DNA of 64,000 bases. It comes from Faecalimonas umbilicata (GTDB lineage Bacteria; Bacillota; Clostridia; Lachnospirales; Lachnospiraceae). The notes under the pieces were generated by a model. The model saw nothing but the letters and a program-made list of their open reading frames with translations. It was not told where the DNA came from and made no database searches. The stretch is taken from contig NZ_SLZV01000006.1 in NCBI RefSeq assembly GCF_004346095.1, forward strand, positions 62,001-126,000, read 5' to 3'. The position numbers were made by a program, and so were the translations under genes. Position 1 is the first letter of the stretch, and each line of letters starts with the position of its first letter. This document shows, in pieces, positions 54,499-62,439 of this stretch.

Positions 54499-55884
54499 AT
54501 GTTCTGTAAAAAATGTGGGAAAGAAATCAAAGAAGGTGTGAGATTTTGCCCGTATTGCGGGGCAGAAAGCGGTGTCAGCAATGAGATGAAAGCAACGGAA
54601 AGCAGGGGTTCAAAGAAGGAGAAGACTCATAAGAAATCAATCAGAAAGAAAATCTGGGCAGTTGCTGTTTTAACGGGTATTCTTCTGTTATGCGGAGGTG
54701 GAGCATTGGCCATGTATAAGGCAGGTGTGGCTTCTGAGAAAAAGGAGAGACAGGCGCAAGAAGCAGAAGAAAAGAAGGAAGCAAGAAAAAAGAAGGCGAG
54801 CGCTAAAAAAGAAGAAGAAGAAAAGGTTTCCAACGAAACAAAGGAGAAAGATGAGACATATCCACAGATCATCACACTGGATGCCGATGTGCAGAATGAG
54901 ATCACTGATTTTCTGAGCCTGCTTTGTAAACTGGATGCAGGAGGAAATGGGAAAAATTTCTCAGAGGGAGTTGTGGTTAATGAAGAGTTTGCGTATTCAT
55001 TTTTGATATGGTCGATATGGTTTGAGATTCCTTTTGTGGATGGAGAGTCTGCCAAGCTCGGGCAGATGGGATGGGAGATTCCGGAAGAGACTGTCAGGGA
55101 ATATTTGGAGAATTCTATCGGGACAGGAGCTTTTAATGAAGAGCATGTGGAAATTTCAGATGGAATGGTTGTGCTGGAAGGGGTAACGCCAACTTCGGCT
55201 TATGGAAATGATACTCCTCAGATCATGCAAGTAAAAAAGATATCAGAGGATGAAATAGAAGTCTATGGAGAAGTTCATTATACGCCGGAAATGCAGGATG
55301 CACAACCGTACTCAGCGGTGTTTGATGTTACTCTGATAGAAAATTCGCAAAGCATGTGGGGTGGTTATACATTACAGTCTGTGAACACTTGGACAGAGAA
55401 AAGTACAAATCAGGATAAAGCAGAGGGACAGAAGAATCCTTTGGCATTTCGTGTTTCTGCAAGTTCTACACTGCAGGAAGAGGGATATGATCATAGTACA
55501 GCAGCTCTTTTGGACAGAAATCCGGCTACCTGCTGGATAGAGGGAGTGGATGGCGTTGGAATCGGAGAATATCTTTTATTTGACTCAGAAGAAAAACAGA
55601 GTGTGAGAGGAATTGCTGTTCTTCCAGGGTACTTAAGTTCAGAGGATATCTATACAAAAAATGGAATTCCATTGGAACTGGAAATCAAAGCAGGAGATCG
55701 AATCTGGACAAAAAGATTGGAATCGTATGTTCCGAATCTTTCTGCACCAATGGATTCTATGATTTACATTGATTTTGGACAAAGTATTTCTGTTGATTCT
55801 TGTATCGTGACGATCAAAGACAGCAGGAGCGGAACAAAGTATGATGATATCTGCATCGCAGAAATGTTTTTATATGGGGAATAA
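54499..55884 (+). CDS. Zinc-ribbon membrane protein with extracellular discoidin-like domain
   Basis: A 461-residue protein. The N-terminal zinc ribbon has two CxxC pairs (FCKKCGKEI and RFCPYCGAES). One membrane helix follows near 53-75 (VAVLTGILLLCGGGALAMY), then a charged Lys/Glu coil, a domain of unknown type (about 130-300) and a C-terminal discoidin/NADase-type glycan-binding-like domain (about 315-461; DHSTAALLDRNPATCW). The zinc ribbon should be cytosolic and the rest outside. Possibly a surface sensor or glycan-binding protein; it precedes the GH31 gene by 230 bases. Confidence 0.78.
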   Translation: MFCKKCGKEIKEGVRFCPYCGAESGVSNEMKATESRGSKKEKTHKKSIRKKIWAVAVLTGILLLCGGGALAMYKAGVASEKKERQAQEAEEKKEARKKKASAKKEEEEKVSNETKEKDETYPQIITLDADVQNEITDFLSLLCKLDAGGNGKNFSEGVVVNEEFAYSFLIWSIWFEIPFVDGESAKLGQMGWEIPEETVREYLENSIGTGAFNEEHVEISDGMVVLEGVTPTSAYGNDTPQIMQVKKISEDEIEVYGEVHYTPEMQDAQPYSAVFDVTLIENSQSMWGGYTLQSVNTWTEKSTNQDKAEGQKNPLAFRVSASSTLQEEGYDHSTAALLDRNPATCWIEGVDGVGIGEYLLFDSEEKQSVRGIAVLPGYLSSEDIYTKNGIPLELEIKAGDRIWTKRLESYVPNLSAPMDSMIYIDFGQSISVDSCIVTIKDSRSGTKYDDICIAEMFLYGE

Positions 55885-56114
55885 ATGGTGTCTAGTTTTC
55901 AGCAAAGATGCAGCCGAACATCCAGAGGATAAAGCGTACAAGGTTGAGATTTATTTAATGGATGAAATCTATAAGTTTGCCAAACAGAAGAAAAGCTGTA
56001 TTGTCAAAATGTCCTATCTGTTTGTATATAAAGCCAGATATATAGTAAAAAAGCTGGATGTATTATATAATAAGCCCGACAAAAGCAAGAAGTTTGCACA
56101 ACAGGAGGAACACT
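55885..56114 (+). other. Gap before the GH31 gene with candidate promoter
   Basis: No confident gene. TATAAT at 56066-56071 with a weak -35 could drive the GH31 gene, and AGGAGG lies 7 bases before its ATG. A Lys-rich frame spans the whole gap (see rejected items). Confidence 0.35.
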
Positions 56115-59100
56115 ATGAGCGAGAATAATCAGAAGATGGCGCCGCATCTGGAAGCAGGAGAAAAGAACGGGGGATTTTATGGTCCGTTAACAGGTGTAAA
56201 AGCGGTGGAAAAGGGAGAGGAAGGTCATATCGTCTGGCTCACATTTGAGGAAAATATTAAGGGAAAATTTATTTTTCTGGAAGAAACTATTTTCCGCTAT
56301 GATGTAGATCCGAGCGGAGCATTTGAGAGTTATGCGGCTCCGAGAGAGAAGGAGCATACAGCAAAGATTCAGCAGTGTCCGGACGAGTCAGATTTTTATA
56401 CAAAACCGGAAGTAGAAATCTGCGAGGAAAATCAGACGATCGATCTCTGCTGTGGAAAGACAAAAGTAAGTTTTGATAAAGCAACGGCAAAGATGAAAAT
56501 TTCTGTCAGCGGCAAGACCGTTCTTGAGGAAGCCCAAGGTCTCACGATCGGTGAGGAGACAGTTCAGACACTTGTCAGAGGAGAAAAAGAAAATTTCTAC
56601 GGTGGTGGCACACAGAATGGAAGGTTTGTACATACTGGAAAGACTATTCAGATCGTCAATGAAAGTGCATGGATGGACGGAGGCGTTGCATCACCGAATC
56701 CGTTTTATTTTACGACGGGAGGCTATGGGGTTCTGAGAAATACATTTGCCGATGGAAGTTATGATTTTGGAGAAAGTGAGACTGCGGTTGTGCGCACTGC
56801 GCATAAAGAAGCGAAGTTTAGTGCTTACTATTTTCTGTCTGACGGAGAAAATGGAAGCCGGATTACGCAGGAAATCTTAAAATCCTACTATCATGTAACT
56901 GGAAATCCGCTGCTTTTGCCGGAATATGGATTTTACGAAGGACATCTAAATTGTTATAATCGCGATGCGTGGTCTGACGAAGGTGGAGAGAAGGAATGGA
57001 ACATTAAAGGAATCGCCGAAAGCACCGCCGCAGGGATGACAAAATATGAAAGTGGTATGGCGACCGGATATCGTTTGTCAGAAGGACAACATTCAGAATC
57101 CTTAAATGGAGAAGGACCAAAAGTGGCAGCAGAGCATTACCCTGAAAATGTAGATGCGCCATATGAATATTCAGCGAGAGCTGTATTGGATCAGTACGTC
57201 AAATACGATATGCCGCTTGGATATTTCCTCCCAAATGATGGATATGGTGGGGGATATGGACAGAATGGCTATTATGTACAAGGGGGAGTCAATGAGGATG
57301 GAAGCAGTTCTCCAGAACGAATCGCAGCGGTAGATGCCAATGTAGAAAATCTTGCGAAGTTCAGAGAGTATGCAAACAGCAAAGGGGTTGCAGCCGGACT
57401 TTGGACAGAGAGTAATCTGGTACCGGACTCAGACAATCAGACATATTGGCACCTGCTTCGCGATTTCCGGAAGGAAGTATCTGTCGGAGGGGCGACCACA
57501 TTGAAGACCGATGTTGCATGGGTAGGACCGGGATACTCTTTCCAGTTAAATGGAGTGAAGACGGCCTATGATATTATCACGACAGCAGAGCAGTTTCGCC
57601 CGAATATTATCTCTTTGGACGGATGGGCAGGTTCACAGCGTTTTAATAGTGTGTGGAGCGGTGACCAGACCGGAGGAAACTGGGAATATATCCGTTTCCA
57701 TATCCCAACTTATATCGGAAGCTCTCTGAGCGGAAATCCAAATATTGGTAGCGATATGGATGGGATTTTTGGAGGAAAGGCACTGATTGCTGCGCGTGAC
57801 TATCAGTGGAAATCGTTCACACCTCAGATGCTAAATATGGACGGGTGGGGCACTTACATGAAGGCACCGTATACATTTGGGGATCCGTATACGGGGATTA
57901 ACCGAATGTATATGAAAATCAAGTCACAGTTGATGCCATATATTTATACGACAGCTGTCTCAGCGTCAAATATGGATACGGGAAATGATGACACGGGACT
58001 TCCGATCGTGCGTGCAATGTTTTTGGAATATCCGGAAGATGCGTATGCATACAGCAGAAATATGCAGTACCAGTTTTTGCTTGGAGCAAATATTTTAGTT
58101 GCGCCAGTTTATAAAAATACAGCTGCAGATGAAGAGGGAAATGATGTGAGAAACCACATTTACCTTCCAGATCCAGACGAAGTGTGGATCGATTATCTGA
58201 CCGGAGAAAAATATCTGGGCGGACAAGTGCTTAATAATTTTGCGGCGCCGCTTTGGAAACTTCCGGTGTTTGTAAAAAATGGAACGATTCTTCCAATGTA
58301 TGAGGCAAACAATACGCCGGATGCCATTGACCGGACAAAGCGGATGATAGAATTCTGGCCGGATGGAGACAGCTTTTATACAACTTACGAGGATGATGGA
58401 AAATATATCCATAATCAGACGGAGGAGGATGAGAAATACGGAACCATTGACCATGTTTCGTATGGAAGTCATGTTTCAACGACCTATACTTCCAGTGTGA
58501 AGGAAGGAAAGGCAATTCTGACAGCAGAATGTTCCGAAGGTACTTATGAAGGATATGAGGAAAAGCGTAGCAGCACATTTATCGTACATTTGTCAAACCG
58601 TCCGGAGGCAGTAACCGCATGGAATGGAGAAGAAAAGTTGCATTTGACAGAAGTAGAAAATCTGGAAATCTTTGAGCAAAGTGAGCCAAAGAAAGGAGAG
58701 GCGATTTTCTTCTATGATGAACATCCAATGATCCGTACCTATGCTTCTGAGGAGGAAAAGATTTTACGCAAAATGGTAGAAAAGGTTCAGGCAGAGCCGA
58801 AGCTGTATGTAAAACTCGCAACAGTGGACAGCCAGAAAGAAAAACAGACTGTAGAGATTCTGGGATTTGAAAATACCGTTTGCCGGATGGCGGAAAACGA
58901 AAATGGTGCTCTTTCTGTACCGCAGCTGACGGCAGCAGAAGAAGCGAAAACTTCTACAAGCATCGGATTATGCTGGACAGAAAGCAAAGGAGCATCTGAA
59001 TATGAGATGCTCGTGGACGGCAATCTTTATGCTATGGGAGATGCGCTTTCTTATATCCATGATGATCTCGACTATCATTCTGAGCATACTTATTGCGTGC

Positions 59101-60281
59101 GTGCGAGAAATGCGGAAGGGTATTCTGCATGGAGTGAGCAGCTTGTGACCAGTTCTCTGCTGGATCCGTGGAGAAATGAGATTGGTGCACTTGGAACGAT
59201 TTCATGGACCGGAGGAGACGAGGCAGGAGCACTGAAGTATGCAACAGACCACAGCTTCCGTGGATTATTTTTCGCAGTGGGGGATGTTGTCGGTGATAAG
59301 ACTCCGTTCATCTATGATTTTGGTGCAGCTTACGAACTGGATAAATTTGAATATTATCCACGCGACAGTTATGGAAGTGGTACCGTAGAGCGTATGAATG
59401 TCTACTCCAGTTTAGATGGAAAACATTGGAAACTGGAATGGGATGGAACAAAAGAGGAAGAGTGGGTATATAACACGGATCTGGAAGTAGAAGAAAATGC
59501 AAAGACAGTTCCGCTCACCGGAGTCAGTGCACGTTATCTGAAACTTCAGATTATGAAATCGCGGCGCAATTACTTTGCATCCCATGAACTTCCGGTATAC
59601 AAAAAAGATGGATCCAAGCCATTTGCAGTCGGAAGTACTAATAAGAATGAGACGGTTTCAGAGGGCGATTATACCAATATGAAAAATTACCTTGGTACTT
59701 CTGTCAAGGATGGTTCCAACTTTGTGGATCAAATCCAGAAGCGAAGTGGAGATATCAATATGAACGGCATCTATGATGTTTATGATTATGCATTTACAAT
59801 GTTCCAACTCGATGGAGGCACAAAACAGAGCGGAGAAGTATCCGGGCAGGCAACACTTTGTGCAGAAAAATCATGTATCAGAGCCGGTGAGACAGTGACC
59901 TTTACGGTACTTGCAGAAGATGCGAAACATGTCAATGCATTTGGAGCTGTCATCGATTATGATCCTTCACATTTGGAATTTGTATCAGCTGTCGGAACGA
60001 AGGCGGTAGGAGCGATGGAAAATCTGACGGTCAATAAGGTATACAGTGATGGAACCGCTTATGTCAATCTTGCATTTGCAAATCGCGGAGATCAGCCGCT
60101 GTATAGTGGAAGTGATGAACTTGCAGTCATTACAATGAAGGCACGCACAGATCTCTGCCCGGCAGAAGAGATGAATGTAGATAAACTTCTTTTGATCGGT
60201 CCGGCATATGATGTGGCAGGAGAAAATGACACAGACGAGAAAAAGGATATTGAAGAGCAGAAAGAATCAGAAGAAAAATAA
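56115..60281 (+). CDS. Multi-domain GH31 glycosidase with FN3, discoidin, dockerin-like and cohesin modules
   Basis: A 1388-residue protein. N-terminal beta domain, then the GH31 barrel with likely nucleophile Asp466 (LKTDVAWVGPGYSF) and acid/base Asp517 (WSGDQTGGNW), then beta domains, FN3 (about 940-1010), an F5/8 discoidin domain (about 1015-1180), one dockerin-like calcium loop (GDINMNGIYDVYDYAF, about 1210) and a cohesin-like domain (about 1240-1360), ending in an acidic tail. The TDVAWVG nucleophile context resembles GH31 alpha-N-acetylgalactosaminidases, suggesting mucin O-glycan action; alpha-glucosidase is the alternative. No signal peptide or sorting signal is visible with the start at 56115. 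Confidence 0.88.
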   Translation: MSENNQKMAPHLEAGEKNGGFYGPLTGVKAVEKGEEGHIVWLTFEENIKGKFIFLEETIFRYDVDPSGAFESYAAPREKEHTAKIQQCPDESDFYTKPEVEICEENQTIDLCCGKTKVSFDKATAKMKISVSGKTVLEEAQGLTIGEETVQTLVRGEKENFYGGGTQNGRFVHTGKTIQIVNESAWMDGGVASPNPFYFTTGGYGVLRNTFADGSYDFGESETAVVRTAHKEAKFSAYYFLSDGENGSRITQEILKSYYHVTGNPLLLPEYGFYEGHLNCYNRDAWSDEGGEKEWNIKGIAESTAAGMTKYESGMATGYRLSEGQHSESLNGEGPKVAAEHYPENVDAPYEYSARAVLDQYVKYDMPLGYFLPNDGYGGGYGQNGYYVQGGVNEDGSSSPERIAAVDANVENLAKFREYANSKGVAAGLWTESNLVPDSDNQTYWHLLRDFRKEVSVGGATTLKTDVAWVGPGYSFQLNGVKTAYDIITTAEQFRPNIISLDGWAGSQRFNSVWSGDQTGGNWEYIRFHIPTYIGSSLSGNPNIGSDMDGIFGGKALIAARDYQWKSFTPQMLNMDGWGTYMKAPYTFGDPYTGINRMYMKIKSQLMPYIYTTAVSASNMDTGNDDTGLPIVRAMFLEYPEDAYAYSRNMQYQFLLGANILVAPVYKNTAADEEGNDVRNHIYLPDPDEVWIDYLTGEKYLGGQVLNNFAAPLWKLPVFVKNGTILPMYEANNTPDAIDRTKRMIEFWPDGDSFYTTYEDDGKYIHNQTEEDEKYGTIDHVSYGSHVSTTYTSSVKEGKAILTAECSEGTYEGYEEKRSSTFIVHLSNRPEAVTAWNGEEKLHLTEVENLEIFEQSEPKKGEAIFFYDEHPMIRTYASEEEKILRKMVEKVQAEPKLYVKLATVDSQKEKQTVEILGFENTVCRMAENENGALSVPQLTAAEEAKTSTSIGLCWTESKGASEYEMLVDGNLYAMGDALSYIHDDLDYHSEHTYCVRARNAEGYSAWSEQLVTSSLLDPWRNEIGALGTISWTGGDEAGALKYATDHSFRGLFFAVGDVVGDKTPFIYDFGAAYELDKFEYYPRDSYGSGTVERMNVYSSLDGKHWKLEWDGTKEEEWVYNTDLEVEENAKTVPLTGVSARYLKLQIMKSRRNYFASHELPVYKKDGSKPFAVGSTNKNETVSEGDYTNMKNYLGTSVKDGSNFVDQIQKRSGDINMNGIYDVYDYAFTMFQLDGGTKQSGEVSGQATLCAEKSCIRAGETVTFTVLAEDAKHVNAFGAVIDYDPSHLEFVSAVGTKAVGAMENLTVNKVYSDGTAYVNLAFANRGDQPLYSGSDELAVITMKARTDLCPAEEMNVDKLLLIGPAYDVAGENDTDEKKDIEEQKESEEK

Positions 60282-60351
60282 AGAGAAAAAGCAAAATAGA
60301 AGAAAAGTTGTCTAAGAGAAATCAGAGAATGACAATAGCTTTGCAATAGAA

Positions 60352-60389
60352 AGAGACACTCCTGGAAATGCCAAGGGGTGTCTTTTTCC
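60352..60389 (+). terminator. Intrinsic terminator after the GH31 gene
   Basis: AGACACTCCTGG and CCAAGGGGTGTCT arms (one bulge and one wobble), 5-base loop, five T. It lies in the 347-base gap 60282-60628, which otherwise holds only the next promoter and candidate operator. Confidence 0.85.
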
Positions 60390-60469
60390 TATAGGGAACT
60401 GCTTGCGGAGCTCTGGAAGTTTGTATGGAAAATAGGAAAACAGAATGTTCAATTTGGAAAAAATGCTTC

Positions 60470-60498
60470 TTGACAACAAAAAATGTATTTGATAAAGT
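60470..60498 (+). promoter_or_regulatory. Promoter of the ccdA-tlpA/rrf2 operon
   Basis: Perfect TTGACA at 60470-60475, 17-base spacer, TAAAGT at 60493-60498. Confidence 0.7.
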
Positions 60499-60530
60499 TA
60501 CAGTTAAATAATGTAATGAAAAAAGTTACA
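60495..60530. promoter_or_regulatory. Repeated GTTACA motifs near the promoter, possible Rrf2 operator
   Basis: AAGTTACA occurs at 60495 and again at 60523, with ATGTAAT between them at 60511-60517 giving TTAC-N10-GTAA. Their location at the transcription start suits repression by the Rrf2 protein of the same operon. Confidence 0.4.
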
Positions 60531-60628
60531 ATTTGTACAGATATCCGCAGGAAAATTTTGCACAGACAAAAAAGGAAACGGATCGCTGTCAAAAAATGTA
60601 AAAAGAAAATAAGGAAAGAGGTGGTTTT

Positions 60629-61966
60629 ATGGGATTTTCGCTGGACATCAGCATTCCGGTATTGACAGTATTTTTACAGGGGGTGTTTAGTTTCTTTTCT
60701 CCTTGTGTTCTGCCGCTGATTCCGCTGTATATGGGGTATCTGTCAGGCGGAACAGGTGAGATTGGGGAGGATGGAAGGGTTCACTATGAGAGACGAAAAG
60801 TGATGATCCATACGTTTTGTTTTGTGGTAGGAGTTAGCTTTGCATTTTTCATTCTGGGACTTGGCGCATCTGCACTTGGGAGCTTTTTGCAGAAAAATCA
60901 GATGTTGTTTGCAAGAATCGGCGGAATTTTAGTGATTGCATTTGGTTTCTATCAGCTCGGTGTCTTTGGTCCGAGCAGATTACTTGGAAAAGAGCGCAGA
61001 CTGCCATTTCATCTTGATGTGCTTGCAATGTCCCCGCTGACTGCGCTGCTGATGGGATTTACGTTTAGTTTTGCGTGGACCCCGTGTGTAGGTCCGGCGT
61101 TGACGAGTGTGCTTTTGATGGCGGCATCCGCCGGGACAAAGTGGATGGGGTTTGCATTGATCGGCGTATATACACTTGGATTTGTGCTCCCATTTCTTGT
61201 ACTGGGGCTGTTTACGACAAGCCTTCTGGAGCTGTTAAAAAAGCATATGAATGTTGTAAAATATACGGTAAAAGTAGGCGGGATATTGATGGTTTTGATG
61301 GGACTCTTCATGTTTACAGGGAAGATGAATGCAGTCACCGGATACTTATCAAAAGTTTCTATAGCAGGGAATGAAACAGAAAATGCAAAAAAACAGAAAA
61401 ATCAGTCAGCAGTCCAACAGAAAAATACCGGGCAGGATAATACTTCCGGGGAGCAGGAAACAAGTGCCGGAGAAAGCAAACAGGAAGAAAAGAAGGAAAA
61501 CGATCAACGAGAGACCGTTCCTTCCATCGACTTTACACTACAAGATCAGTATGGGAATACGCATACATTATCAGAATATAAAGGAAAGACCGTTTTTTTG
61601 AATTTCTGGGCGACTTGGTGCGGACCATGCCGGAATGAGATGCCGGAGATCCAGAAGCTGCATGAAGAATATGAAGCACAAGAAGACAGTGATGTGGTGA
61701 TTCTGGGAATTGCAGCACCGGATCTTGGAGGGGAAGCTTCTGAGGAAGAGATCAAGGCGTTTTTGGAAGAAAATGGATACACGTATCCAGTTGTGATGGA
61801 TACGACCGGGGAAATTTTCTCAAGTTATGGAATCAGTGCATTTCCGACTACTTTTATGATCGATAAGGATGGGAATGTATATGGATATGTCAGTGGTCAG
61901 TTAAGTGAAGATGTGATGCGAAATATTATTGAACAAACACAGAAGCAGGGGGGAACACAAAAATGA
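60629..61966 (+). CDS. CcdA (DsbD-like) membrane protein fused to a TlpA-type thioredoxin
   Basis: A 445-residue fusion. Residues 5-235 form the CcdA/DsbD transmembrane domain with its opening FFSPCVLPLIPLYMGYLSGG and second conserved SFAWTPCVGP, the Cys pair that carries electrons across the membrane. A Gln/Lys/Glu-rich linker (about 250-295) leads to a TlpA/ResA-like thioredoxin domain with CGPC at 331-334 and the cis-Pro region AFPTTFMID. Electrons from cytosolic thioredoxin would pass directly to the extracellular redoxin. GAGGTGG lies upstream of ATG 60629. Confidence 0.93.
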   Translation: MGFSLDISIPVLTVFLQGVFSFFSPCVLPLIPLYMGYLSGGTGEIGEDGRVHYERRKVMIHTFCFVVGVSFAFFILGLGASALGSFLQKNQMLFARIGGILVIAFGFYQLGVFGPSRLLGKERRLPFHLDVLAMSPLTALLMGFTFSFAWTPCVGPALTSVLLMAASAGTKWMGFALIGVYTLGFVLPFLVLGLFTTSLLELLKKHMNVVKYTVKVGGILMVLMGLFMFTGKMNAVTGYLSKVSIAGNETENAKKQKNQSAVQQKNTGQDNTSGEQETSAGESKQEEKKENDQRETVPSIDFTLQDQYGNTHTLSEYKGKTVFLNFWATWCGPCRNEMPEIQKLHEEYEAQEDSDVVILGIAAPDLGGEASEEEIKAFLEENGYTYPVVMDTTGEIFSSYGISAFPTTFMIDKDGNVYGYVSGQLSEDVMRNIIEQTQKQGGTQK

Positions 61967-62439
61967 CAAGTGAATTTGCGATCGCGGTCCATGCGCTTGT
62001 GTTTCTGGAACATAAGGGAATCGTGATCTCCAGTGAAGAGTTGGCAAAGAATGTGTGCACCAACCCGGCTCGGATCCGGAAGGTGATGGCAAAATTGAAA
62101 AGGGCTGATTTGATCCGTACAAAAGAAGGGACGGAGGGAGGATATCTCTTCTTTCGGGAAGCAGAAGAAGTGACACTTGCCATGGTAGCAGAGGCGCTTC
62201 AGATTTCTTTTGTCTCTACTTCGTGGCGGAGCGGGTCTCCGGAGAAAAAGTGCTGTGTGGCATCAGGGATGGCAGATGTGATGGCGGGGATTTATGGGGA
62301 TTTAAATGCATGCTGTAAAGATCTGCTAAAACAGAGAACAATCGCAGATGTGAAGCGGGAACTTTTTCATTTTGCAAAAGAAAAAGGAACATTTTTGGAA
62401 GAGAAGGATGGAGGAAAGAAAAGATGGGAGAAAAGTTAA
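61963..62439 (+). CDS. Rrf2-family transcriptional regulator
   Basis: A 158-residue Rrf2 protein: winged helix at residues 1-70 (SSEELAKNVCTNPARIRKVM, then TKEGTEGGYLF), and a dimerisation helix. Cysteines occur at 32 and as two vicinal pairs, 97-98 and 117-118. This differs from the usual IscR/NsrR triad, so a thiol or metal switch may replace the iron-sulphur cluster (inference). ATGA overlap with the upstream gene and 16-base overlap with the ABC gene indicate one operon. Confidence 0.9.
   Translation: MTSEFAIAVHALVFLEHKGIVISSEELAKNVCTNPARIRKVMAKLKRADLIRTKEGTEGGYLFFREAEEVTLAMVAEALQISFVSTSWRSGSPEKKCCVASGMADVMAGIYGDLNACCKDLLKQRTIADVKRELFHFAKEKGTFLEEKDGGKKRWEKS

Noticed and set aside
55841-56128. 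95-residue Lys-rich frame between the discoidin protein and the GH31 gene
   Set aside because: It starts inside the previous gene, overlaps the GH31 start, and has no ribosome site at a plausible internal start. The composition is partly protein-like, so a decayed gene is possible but unsupported.
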